From positions 806,001 to 870,000 of the forward strand of contig CBDBPW010000003.1 in NCBI GenBank assembly GCA_965209045.1: a DNA stretch of 64,000 nucleotides. Direction: 5' to 3'. Within the stretch, counting starts at the first letter, position 1. The number at the start of each line of letters is the position of its first letter. The position numbers and the translations under genes were made by a program. The notes beneath the pieces are model-generated. The model was not told the origin of the DNA. It saw nothing but the letters and a program-made list of their open reading frames with translations, and searched no databases. This document shows, piece by piece, positions 35,111 through 42,464 of the stretch. Origin of the DNA: JAJEFO01 sp965209045 (GTDB lineage Bacteria; Pseudomonadota; Alphaproteobacteria; Rhodobacterales; Rhodobacteraceae).

Positions 35111-35881
35111 TCATACGGACCCGGCGACATTGAACCCTCCCCCGCCGGCGTCGATATGCGCACCCGTGACCAATGACGAAGCAGGCGACATCAGCCAGAG
35201 CGCTATGTCGGCAATCTCGCCCGGTTGTCCGATTCGTCCCATCGGGATCGAGTCTTCGACGGCCTTCTTCGTCTCTGGGTCGGCTTCCAGTCCGGCCGTC
35301 ATGGCGCTGGCGACAGCGCCGGGCCGCACCGTGTTGACCCGGATTCCTTCCCGCGCCACTTCCTTTGCAAATCCCTTGGAAAAGACGTCGACCGCGCCCT
35401 TCGAGGCCGCATAGACGCTATGCCCGGGACGTCCTCCGATGGTTGCCGCCATGGACGAGACGTTCACGATGGACCCTCCCGGCCCGCCCGACCTGGTGGA
35501 CATGAGACGCGCCGCCTCCCGGCAGCAGATCATCAGGCCGGTGACGTTTACCGCGATCAGCCTCGAGATCGCTTCGAAGTTCAGGTCGCGGACCATGTCG
35601 CCGACGAATGTCCCTGCCGCATGCAGCACGCCTGTCGGCGGGCCGAAGGTCTCGGCAGCGGTCCTGTAGGCTTCAACGACGTCGGATTCGGACGAGACAT
35701 CGGCGGACACGAAGCTCGCCGCACCGCCACCTTCGGCGATTTCCCTGACCAGCGCTTCGGCCGAAGCACGCTCCGCTTCCAGCGACACGAGCGAAACCGC
35801 GTAGCCGTTCCTGGCGGCAAGCCGCGCCGTCGCCGCACCCATGGCTCCGGCGCCGCCGGTGATCAGGCAATGCCCTGTCAC
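35111..35881 (-). CDS. SDR-family oxidoreductase, first gene of the operon
   Basis: A 256-residue SDR starting at GTG 35881. Cofactor motif TGGAGAMG, HAAG in place of NNAG, catalytic serine in VSSMAA and YAASK. A GGGGAGG site about 20 bases upstream serves a preceding ATG whose tiny frame (MFRLP-stop) ends at the GTGA. This suggests either a coupled leader or a one-base loss near the true start. It is the first of nine co-directional genes ending at 26040. Confidence 0.88.
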   Translation of the reverse strand: MTGHCLITGGAGAMGAATARLAARNGYAVSLVSLEAERASAEALVREIAEGGGAASFVSADVSSESDVVEAYRTAAETFGPPTGVLHAAGTFVGDMVRDLNFEAISRLIAVNVTGLMICCREAARLMSTRSGGPGGSIVNVSSMAATIGGRPGHSVYAASKGAVDVFSKGFAKEVAREGIRVNTVRPGAVASAMTAGLEADPETKKAVEDSIPMGRIGQPGEIADIALWLMSPASSLVTGAHIDAGGGGFNVAGSV

Positions 35882-35960
35882 GGCAATCTGAACATTTCAA
35901 GTTCCTCCCCGACCTGCGCCGGACAGCCGGTTCGCCGACCTGCCGAACGGACAGGTAAGA

Positions 35961-35990
35961 CGTCAGAGGTCTGACCTCTTATCTGTTGCT
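35961..35990 (-). promoter_or_regulatory. Operator-like palindrome in the transketolase operon promoter
   Basis: AGAGGT-CTG-ACCTCT at 35965-35979 is a perfect 6-bp inverted repeat. The 11-mer GTCTGACCTCT inside it recurs at 37076-37086 next to the GntR gene. It is 84 bp upstream of the GTG start of the first operon gene. I infer that it is the binding site of the GntR(UTRA) protein. Confidence 0.55.
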
Positions 35991-36203
35991 ATAGTCAAAC
36001 CGACGCCGTGTCAACCGATAGTGCGAGATGAGCATGGAGCGGCCTCGGGAGGCCACGGAACCGGGGCAACCAAGGGAACCAGGCGCGGGAAGCCATCCCG
36101 GCTCGCAGACGTTCCCCGTTCGCGGCCGCACGATCGGTGCGAACGCCTGCCGCGATGCGGCCTGTCCGGCGACGGGCCGGCTGCAAGCCAGGTGCAAAAG
36201 CTC

Positions 36204-37001
36204 CTAAGCGTGCTTCAAGGCGCTCAGGTGGGAGCTGACTATTGTTGGCGGCAAGGATTTCTGGGCAACCTCGGGGATGCGCCCATGGAAGTCGATGGCT
36301 TCGGGCCGCTCCGCCGCGAACCTGATGTCCACGCGCGCGGTGTTGTACCACGTCACGGAATAGCCAAGCGCTGTACCGCGATCCGAGTAGGTGCTGTATT
36401 CCACCAGGAGAACCGGATCCGTCTCGCGCAGGTCCAGTCGCTTGGCCGTGTCGCCCGGCAGGGGCACCACCGTCAGGCGGCCGTCCGAACGCATCAGGTT
36501 GCTTGCAAGCTGGTCCTGGTACATCGCGACAAGCGTGTTCGTGCTGACATCGAACGCGCTGGCATCGAAGGAGATGCCTTCGATCTCGGCGCACACCGCG
36601 TCAATCGTTCGCTGTATCGGCACGTCGTCGGCCCGAAACACGCGGTCGATCAGCCAGAATTCGCTGCCGGTCGCGATCTCCAGCAAGTCGGCAACCGTGG
36701 CGTCCGCAGGGCCGCGCTCGATCGACAGGTCTGACACGGACGGCTCCTGTCCGCTTTCACGGATCAGGTTCGGCGCGCTGCGGATGTGGGGCAAGGGCAC
36801 GACGACGCGCTTCGCGTCCCCGGGCTTGCGAACGATCGTGCCGACGCCCCATTTCTTCTCGATCAGGCCGGCCTGCCAAAGGCTGCCAAACGCTTCGCGC
36901 AGCTTGGCCCTGCTCACGCCGAGACTCTCCGAGAGCTTGACTTCGGACGGCAAGCGGTCGCCGTCGTCAAAGTCGGATTCGATCATCTCGCGAAGGCGCA
37001 C
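36204..37001 (-). CDS. GntR-family (HutC/UTRA subfamily) transcriptional regulator
   Basis: About 265 residues from GTG 37001. No ATG is available between the upstream in-frame stop and residue 6, so the start is uncertain. The winged helix is at about 1-60 (DGDRLPSEVKLSESLGVSRAKLREAFGSL), followed by a UTRA ligand domain (about 90-250) with VPIQRTIDAVCAEIEG and LGYSVTWYNTARVDIRF. It is encoded upstream of and in the same direction as the transketolase/TRAP operon, with a 322-bp gap. Its likely operators lie at 35965-35979 and 37068-37088, giving control of the operon and of itself. Confidence 0.9.
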   Translation of the reverse strand: MRLREMIESDFDDGDRLPSEVKLSESLGVSRAKLREAFGSLWQAGLIEKKWGVGTIVRKPGDAKRVVVPLPHIRSAPNLIRESGQEPSVSDLSIERGPADATVADLLEIATGSEFWLIDRVFRADDVPIQRTIDAVCAEIEGISFDASAFDVSTNTLVAMYQDQLASNLMRSDGRLTVVPLPGDTAKRLDLRETDPVLLVEYSTYSDRGTALGYSVTWYNTARVDIRFAAERPEAIDFHGRIPEVAQKSLPPTIVSSHLSALKHA

Positions 37002-37067
37002 GGTTATTTCTGTCGGATCGGCCAGCGTCTCCTACTCCAAGAAAACAAGGACGAATTTCAGATGCCG

Positions 37068-37088
37068 TGAGAGACGTCTGACCTCTCA
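37068..37088 (-). promoter_or_regulatory. Operator-like palindrome upstream of the GntR(UTRA) gene
   Basis: Arms TGAGAG and CTCTCA separated by nine bases, containing the 11-mer GTCTGACCTCT (37076-37086) shared with the operon site. It is 67 bp upstream of the assigned start. Autoregulation is inferred. Confidence 0.5.
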
Positions 37089-37488
37089 GGGCTACAGCAA
37101 TGTGACATTGCGATCAAGTCGCACGCGGTTCAGGCGCAAGCGGCTTCCCTTCCGAGCGACGAGCCTACCGGACGAGACGCGTTGTCTTCAAGCCCATTCC
37201 CCAATCCCGCCTGCCCCCGACGACTGACTGCAGGCTCCGTCCTGTCACGGCAGCATTGCGCCCGCCGTCGCGGCGGCGGTCTTCCCCCGAAACCGGCCTG
37301 CGCATGGTCGACGGCGTTGATGCGGCCGCCGTTTCCGCGCGGCCGCATCACCCCGAGCCGGCGGGCGTCGCGAAGGCGGAAACCGGCCGTGCCGGTTCCA
37401 ACAAATTTCTTGACTAATGGGGGTGCGGCTGCCATTTTCGATATACAGAATAACTGTGCTGACATATGGAACGACAGGGAGTTAGAAA
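37089..37488. other. Upstream region of the amino-acid transporter operon
   Basis: No gene recognised. Near the aapJ-like gene there is a palindrome ACAG-AATAA-CTGT (37445-37457) in an AT-rich stretch and a TTGACT (37409-37414) that could be part of a promoter. The rest is high-GC with no coding signal on either strand. Confidence 0.4.
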
Positions 37489-38529
37489 ATGACCATGAAG
37501 CGCGGATGGATTGCGGCGGCGGTTGCCGCCGCTGGCTTGTCGGGGATCGGAACCTCGGCGATAGCGGAAAGCGAGACGCTCAAGACCGTGCAGGAGCGGG
37601 GCACGCTCCTGTGCTCCGGCCACAACGGCAGCTACTTCGGATTCGTCGAAGTGAACGACAAGAACGAGTGGAAGGGGCTCGACATCGACCTTTGCCGTGC
37701 GCTGACCGTGGCAATCCTGGGCGACCCGGACAAGAACCAGATCGTGCCGCTCAGCTGGGCGCAGCGATTCCCGGCGCTCCAGTCGGGCGACGTCGATGTC
37801 GTCATCAAGGCAACGGGCTGGACCATGGGTCGCGACACGGAACTGGGCCTGCAGTTCTCGATCCCCTACTTCTTCGGCGGGGCTCAGCTGATGGTCCGCA
37901 AGGAACTCGGCATCACCTCGGCAAGCGAGCTTGGCGGCGGCACGGTCTGCGTGGCGGCCGGCACCACCATCGAACGCATTGTCGCCGACCATCTGAAGGC
38001 CGAGAACGTCGAGCACACGATGGTCAGCTTCGAGAAGACCGCCGAGGTGATCGGCGCGTACAAGGCCGGACGCTGCGACGCCTACGCGGCCTGGGGACCG
38101 TCCATCGCCGTCCTGCTGGCGAACCAGTTCGAGGACGCCGATGCACATGTCATTCTCAAGGACAAGCTCTCGGCCGAACCGATCGCGGCCGCGATGCGTC
38201 AGGGCGACGAAGACTGGGTCGACATCGTGAACTGGATGCTGGCAGCTCTCATAAAGGCGGAAGAGCTCGGCGTGACGTCAGCGAATGTCGAGGAAATGAC
38301 CGCCAACCCGCCGAACCCCACCGTGGCACGCCTGCTGGGCGTCGATGCCGGCATGGGCGAGCGCCTCGGCCTGCGCGACACGTGGGCGCGCGAAATGATC
38401 GCCGAAATGGGCAACTTCGCGGAAATCTACGACCGGAACCTTGGTGAAGGATCGCCTTACAAGCTCGCGCGAGGCCTGAACAACCTTTGGAGCAACGGCG
38501 GCGTGCTCTACACGCCGATCCTGGACTGA
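37489..38529 (+). CDS. aapJ: General L-amino-acid ABC transporter binding protein (AapJ/BztA-like)
   Basis: A 346-residue periplasmic protein, start ATG 37489 with GGGAG eight bases upstream. The signal peptide ends near 26 (GTSAIA). Family pattern: TLKTVQERGTLLCSGHNGSYFGF, then GLDIDLCRALTVAILGD and SWAQRFPALQSGDVDVVIKATGWTMGRDTELGL, close to the AapJ/BztA group that binds glutamate and other amino acids. It leads an operon with two permease genes and is separated from them by a hairpin. Confidence 0.93.
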   Translation: MTMKRGWIAAAVAAAGLSGIGTSAIAESETLKTVQERGTLLCSGHNGSYFGFVEVNDKNEWKGLDIDLCRALTVAILGDPDKNQIVPLSWAQRFPALQSGDVDVVIKATGWTMGRDTELGLQFSIPYFFGGAQLMVRKELGITSASELGGGTVCVAAGTTIERIVADHLKAENVEHTMVSFEKTAEVIGAYKAGRCDAYAAWGPSIAVLLANQFEDADAHVILKDKLSAEPIAAAMRQGDEDWVDIVNWMLAALIKAEELGVTSANVEEMTANPPNPTVARLLGVDAGMGERLGLRDTWAREMIAEMGNFAEIYDRNLGEGSPYKLARGLNNLWSNGGVLYTPILD

Positions 38530-38547
38530 TCCGGACCGGTTGCTTGA

Positions 38548-38574
38548 AGGCCGTCCCCTCCTTGGGGGCGGCCT
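38548..38574 (+). promoter_or_regulatory. Hairpin between aapJ and aapQ
   Basis: An 11-bp stem (AGGCCGTCCCC / GGGGGCGGCCT, one G-T pair) with a 5-base loop TCCTT, followed by CTTTCG. It resembles a weak intrinsic terminator or processing barrier, giving more binding protein than permease. It begins 19 bp after the aapJ stop and ends 20 bp before the permease start. Confidence 0.6.
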
Positions 38575-38593
38575 CTTTCGTCAGGGGCTGATC

Positions 38594-39733
38594 ATGTTGG
38601 GGTGGCGAGACTTCCACCGCATGAAGGCGCGGGAAATCGCGGTCCAGATCGGGCTGGTCCTTCTCGTGCTGGTCATCGTGATCGGCTCCGTTCGCAGCGC
38701 GCAGGTCAACCTTGCCGCGCTTGGCATCACCTCGGGATACTCGTTCCTCGACCGGGCCACCGGGTGGAGCTACAGCTTCTCCCTGCTTGAGCGTTCCATC
38801 GACGATCCCTATGCGCGGACGCTGCTGATCGGATTCCTGAACACGATTTTCGTGGGCTCGACCTCGATTGTCCTTGCAACCATCCTCGGCTTCGCCATCG
38901 GCACGATACGGGACAGCCGGAACCTTGGCCTGCAAGTGATTTCAAGCATTTACATCCAGGTCTTCAGAAACATTCCGCTCATCCTCCAGGTCGTCTTCCT
39001 CTACGCGCTGCTGATCCACTTCCCGGGGCCGCGGCAGGCACATTCGATCGCGGACGCGATCTTCATGTCCAACCGCGGCATCATGGTGCCTGTCCTTTCC
39101 TTGCCGCTCAGCGTTGTCGCGGGCCTCGTGCTGGGATCGGTCCTGCTCGGCATCGGTGCGGCGCGCCTTGCCGGTTCGGCGAGGCAGGCGCTGGCCGTCT
39201 GGCTTGCCGGCACCGCCGCCCTCTTCGTTGCGGCGGCGCTTCTGCTCGCGCCCGAGGGGCGGGACCTGGTCTCCTACCCCGAACTCAAGGGGCTTCGCTT
39301 CGTGGGCGGGCTGACGCTGTCCGTCGAACTGGTCGCGATGATCGTCGGCGTCGTGCTCTACGGCGCGGCCTATATCGGCGAAGTCGTGCGCGGCGGCCTT
39401 GCGGAGGTTCCGAAGGGTCTTCGGGAAGCCGGGGAAAGCCTTGGCCTCGGAACCTTCGCGGTATGGTGGACCATCCGGATGCCGATGGCCCTGCGCTCGA
39501 TCATCCCGCCGCTTGGCAACCAGTGGATCTTCATAATGAAGGCCACGACGGTAGGCGTCGCCATCGGCTTCTCCGACCTGTTCTACATCGTGTCGACCTC
39601 GATCACGCAATCCGGCCAGACACTCGAGCTGATCGCCATTCTCATGGGGGCGTTCCTCCTGGTGAACTTCGCGCTGGCCCAGGCCGTTAACTGGCTGAAC
39701 GCGCGACTGGCGCTAAAGGGGTACGGGGCGTGA
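38594..39733 (+). CDS. aapQ: Amino-acid ABC transporter permease (AapQ/BztB-like)
   Basis: A 379-residue permease with start ATG 38594. The first helix is near 15-35. It has the family's long periplasmic loop (SGYSFLDRATGWSYSFSLLERS) and later KGLREAGESLGLGTFAVWWTIRMPMALR, the EAA coupling loop. It pairs with AapM. The stop overlaps the next gene's GTG as GTGA. Confidence 0.92.
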   Translation: MLGWRDFHRMKAREIAVQIGLVLLVLVIVIGSVRSAQVNLAALGITSGYSFLDRATGWSYSFSLLERSIDDPYARTLLIGFLNTIFVGSTSIVLATILGFAIGTIRDSRNLGLQVISSIYIQVFRNIPLILQVVFLYALLIHFPGPRQAHSIADAIFMSNRGIMVPVLSLPLSVVAGLVLGSVLLGIGAARLAGSARQALAVWLAGTAALFVAAALLLAPEGRDLVSYPELKGLRFVGGLTLSVELVAMIVGVVLYGAAYIGEVVRGGLAEVPKGLREAGESLGLGTFAVWWTIRMPMALRSIIPPLGNQWIFIMKATTVGVAIGFSDLFYIVSTSITQSGQTLELIAILMGAFLLVNFALAQAVNWLNARLALKGYGA

Positions 39734-40800
39734 GCGCCGCGCCGCCGGCCCTGGGCGCGTTCGAACGGCTGCAGCGCCGCGCCTTCCGCACGCCGCTCGA
39801 CGGTCTCGTCACCCTCGTCTTCGTGGCGTTTCTCGCGTGGCTGGCGTGGCAGGCGATCGACTGGGGCGTCCTGCGCGCGGTCTGGCGCGCCGAAGACTCG
39901 GCGCTTTGCCGCAAAGCGGACGCGGGCGCGTGCTGGTCGATCATAGACGCCCGCCATCGCCTCATCCTGTTCGGCCTCTACCCGTTCGACGAGCACTGGC
40001 GTTCCACGTCGGCTGCCATCGCCATCATCGCCACCGTGGTCCTGTCCTGCATCCCGTGGTTCTGGACGGCGCGGCGGCTCGTCTCGCTCTGGATCGCGGG
40101 CTTCGCGGCCTACTACCTGCTGATGGACGGGAGCCTCCTCGGGATGGCACAGGTGACGACCGACAAGTGGGGCGGGCTGTCGCTGGTGCTGTTCCTCTTC
40201 TCGTCCGTGGTGCTGATCGGCATGCCGACGGGGCTGGCGCTGGCGCTGATGCGCCGCTCGCGCCTGCCGATGGTGCGGCTGGTGGCCTCTCTCCTGATCG
40301 ACTTCATCCGCTCCCTGCCGCTCCTGACGACGCTCTTCACCGCAGCCGTCGTCGTGCCGATCCTGCTTCCGGACTGGCTGCAGGGCGACAAGATATGGCG
40401 GATCATCATCGCGTTCTCGCTGTTCTTCGCCTGCTACCAGGCCGAGGTGTTCCGCGGCGGCTTCCAGGCGATCCCGAGCGGGCAGTTCGAGGCGGGCATG
40501 GCACTCGGTCTGGGGAAATGGCAGTCGCTCGGGCTGATCATCCTGCCACAGGTGTTCCGGCACGCCCTGCCCGCCACGATCAACATGGTCGTCGTGACGT
40601 TCAAGGAAACGGCCGTCGTGATCATCATCGGCCTCTTCGACCTCCTCGCCTCCGCCCAGGCGGCGTTCGGAACGGGCGACTGGGTCGCCTACTACATGGA
40701 GACCTACATCTTCGTGGCGTTGATCTACTGGGCGTTCATCACGTCGCTCGGACGCTACGGCGAGTTCGTGAAGGAACGCATGAAGCAGGACGAGCACTGA
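39730..40800 (+). CDS. aapM: Amino-acid ABC transporter permease (AapM/BztC-like)
   Basis: A 356-residue permease starting at GTG 39730, coupled to aapQ. N-terminal TM, a periplasmic region with ADAGACWSIIDARHRLILFGLYP typical of AapM, then GMALGLGKWQSLGLIILPQVFRHALPA, the EAA loop. The expected ATPase gene aapP does not follow; the next gene is on the other strand 408 bp away. The transporter must use an ATPase encoded elsewhere. Confidence 0.92.
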   Translation: MSAAPPALGAFERLQRRAFRTPLDGLVTLVFVAFLAWLAWQAIDWGVLRAVWRAEDSALCRKADAGACWSIIDARHRLILFGLYPFDEHWRSTSAAIAIIATVVLSCIPWFWTARRLVSLWIAGFAAYYLLMDGSLLGMAQVTTDKWGGLSLVLFLFSSVVLIGMPTGLALALMRRSRLPMVRLVASLLIDFIRSLPLLTTLFTAAVVVPILLPDWLQGDKIWRIIIAFSLFFACYQAEVFRGGFQAIPSGQFEAGMALGLGKWQSLGLIILPQVFRHALPATINMVVVTFKETAVVIIIGLFDLLASAQAAFGTGDWVAYYMETYIFVALIYWAFITSLGRYGEFVKERMKQDEH

Positions 40801-41208
40801 GCGGTCACGCAGCGTCGCAGCGCGGGCAGCCGCGGCGCTCGAACGCCGGAATGGCGCCGTCCCGCCGGACATGGCCGTGCCCGGCGCGATGCCCAGCTCT
40901 CCTGCCGGACTGCGGCGTGCGCGCCGTCGACCCGCTTCCGCGCCGTCTGCGACGCGATGCGGACCCAGGTCACCGGATCGTCCGGCGCCAACCGTCGCGC
41001 GCGTCCCGGGTCCTGCGTCTCAGGTTCACCCGCGACGAGTTCGAAGACGCTCTCGTTCCCGGCCCGGCAAACGCGGTTGCCCATTTCCACATGCCCAGGG
41101 CCGCAGGGCACCGTCACGCCGAGCAGGTCGCGAGAGCGCTGCCCGGCATTCCGAGAGATCGGCGGCGACGGCGCTGAATTGGCCGATGCGGGCCGCCAAT
41201 GCGCCCGC
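40801..41208. other. Intergenic region after the amino-acid transporter, no gene seen
   Basis: High-GC; several open frames exist on both strands but none has family resemblance or a good ribosome site. This is where an ATPase subunit gene would be expected for an Aap system, and no Walker motif is present. Confidence 0.5.
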
Positions 41209-42384
41209 TCAGGGTTCCAGGAGCGGCATGGCGGCCGCGAGGTCATCCTTCAGGGTGTCGAGATCGTCGAACCCGACGTTGAAGCGCACCAGGCGGGCGT
41301 CGACGTCCCACCTGGACGCCGTGCGCGTGGGCGTGACGGGCAGGACGAGGCTCTCGAAGCCGCCCCAGCTGACGCCGATCCCGAAATGGCCAAGGCCGTC
41401 GACGAACCGGGTCACTGCGGCGTCGGAAGTCTCGCGGAAGAGAACGCCGAAGAGACCGGACGCGCCGGTGAAGTCGCGCCGCCAGAACTCGTGTCCCGGG
41501 CAGCTCTCGAACGCCGGGTGCAGCACGCGAAGCGTCCGGTCCTGCGCGCCGAGCCACCGCGCGACGTCCCGGCCGGCGCGGTCAACGTGTTCCATGCGCA
41601 TTTTGAGCGTCCTGAGCCCGCGCAGCGACAGCAGGACCTCCTGCCCGCCGGGCTTGTCGCCGACGGTCATCACCGTCTTCCGAACGGCCTGGATGATGTC
41701 GCCGTTGCCGGTGACTGTCCCGATCATCGCGTCGGAATGCCCGCTCAGGTATTTCGAGCCGGACGCGACGACGACATCGACCCCGAGCGCCAGGGGCCGG
41801 CAGAAGATCGGCGTCGGCCATGTCGCGTCGATGACCGAGACCACGCCGGCCGCCCTGCAGGCCGCCGCCACGGCCGGAATGTCCGGCACCTCGAACGTGC
41901 CCGAGCCCGGCGCCTCGAACATCAGGGCGCAGGTGTTCGGCCGAAACTGCTCTGCGACGCCGGCGCCTGCCATCGCGTCGAAGAACGTGACCTCAACCCC
42001 TTGGCCGGAAAGCAGGGTTTCGCAAAAGGTCCGGGTGTTTCCGTATATGTTGTCCGCGACGAGAAGGTGGTCGCCCGACCTTGCCAGCGCCATCAGGGTG
42101 CAGGTGATCGCGGCCACGCCCGACGAGGTCAGGACGCACCGCTCGGCGTCGTCGAGAGCGCAGAGCGCCTCTTCCAGGGCATGAACCGCGCTGTTTCCGT
42201 AGCGGCCGTAGTAGATCGTGCCGCTCTGGTACCGTGCGTCGCGCGCGGCCTCGAATTCCGCCATCGTGTCGAACACCATGGTCGAGCCCGTCTCGAGAGG
42301 CATGTTGACGTTCCGGCCTTCCGTCTTCGCTGGCCGTCCCTTCTGCACAAGGATGTCGGAAATCCTGGAGCCCGGCATGCTCAC
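41209..42384 (-). CDS. PLP-dependent trans-sulfuration enzyme (cystathionine beta-lyase-like)
   Basis: A 391-residue fold-type I PLP enzyme. The PLP lysine is K211 in VVASGSKYLSGHSD. The active-site tyrosine and arginine are in YYGRYGN (59-65), and VIDATWPTP contains the aspartate that pairs with the cofactor. It is most like MetC-type beta-lyases, which split the C-S bond of cystathionine, cysteine or S-alkyl cysteines to pyruvate, ammonia and a thiol. It is divergent from the molybdoenzyme gene with an 80-bp shared promoter region, suggesting linked sulfur-compound metabolism. Confidence 0.88.
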   Translation of the reverse strand: MSMPGSRISDILVQKGRPAKTEGRNVNMPLETGSTMVFDTMAEFEAARDARYQSGTIYYGRYGNSAVHALEEALCALDDAERCVLTSSGVAAITCTLMALARSGDHLLVADNIYGNTRTFCETLLSGQGVEVTFFDAMAGAGVAEQFRPNTCALMFEAPGSGTFEVPDIPAVAAACRAAGVVSVIDATWPTPIFCRPLALGVDVVVASGSKYLSGHSDAMIGTVTGNGDIIQAVRKTVMTVGDKPGGQEVLLSLRGLRTLKMRMEHVDRAGRDVARWLGAQDRTLRVLHPAFESCPGHEFWRRDFTGASGLFGVLFRETSDAAVTRFVDGLGHFGIGVSWGGFESLVLPVTPTRTASRWDVDARLVRFNVGFDDLDTLKDDLAAAMPLLEP

Positions 42385-42464
42385 CCCCTCAGATTACCGA
42401 TGACAGGCGGGCGCAAACGTGTCAATTATCGAAATAGCCTTTCCATATAGCGGAACATGAAACC
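42385..42464. promoter_or_regulatory. Divergent promoter of the C-S lyase-like and molybdoenzyme genes
   Basis: Contains the 9-mers TTATCGAAA (42426-42434) and TATAGCGGA (42446-42454), which also occur together at 50485-50507. TTCC-ATATAGC-GGAA (42441-42455) is a 15-bp palindrome resembling IclR-type operators. An IclR gene is two genes away in the same operon. Binding is inferred from sequence only. Confidence 0.45.

Noticed and set aside
23087..35881. Assignment to sulfoquinovose or apiose catabolism
   Set aside because: Both use split transketolases in some bacteria, but the expected kinase, isomerase or sulfosugar enzymes are missing, so a named pathway is not supported.
40957..42450. 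A 497-codon plus-strand frame
   Set aside because: It is antisense to the PLP enzyme with intact active-site residues and shows no domain.
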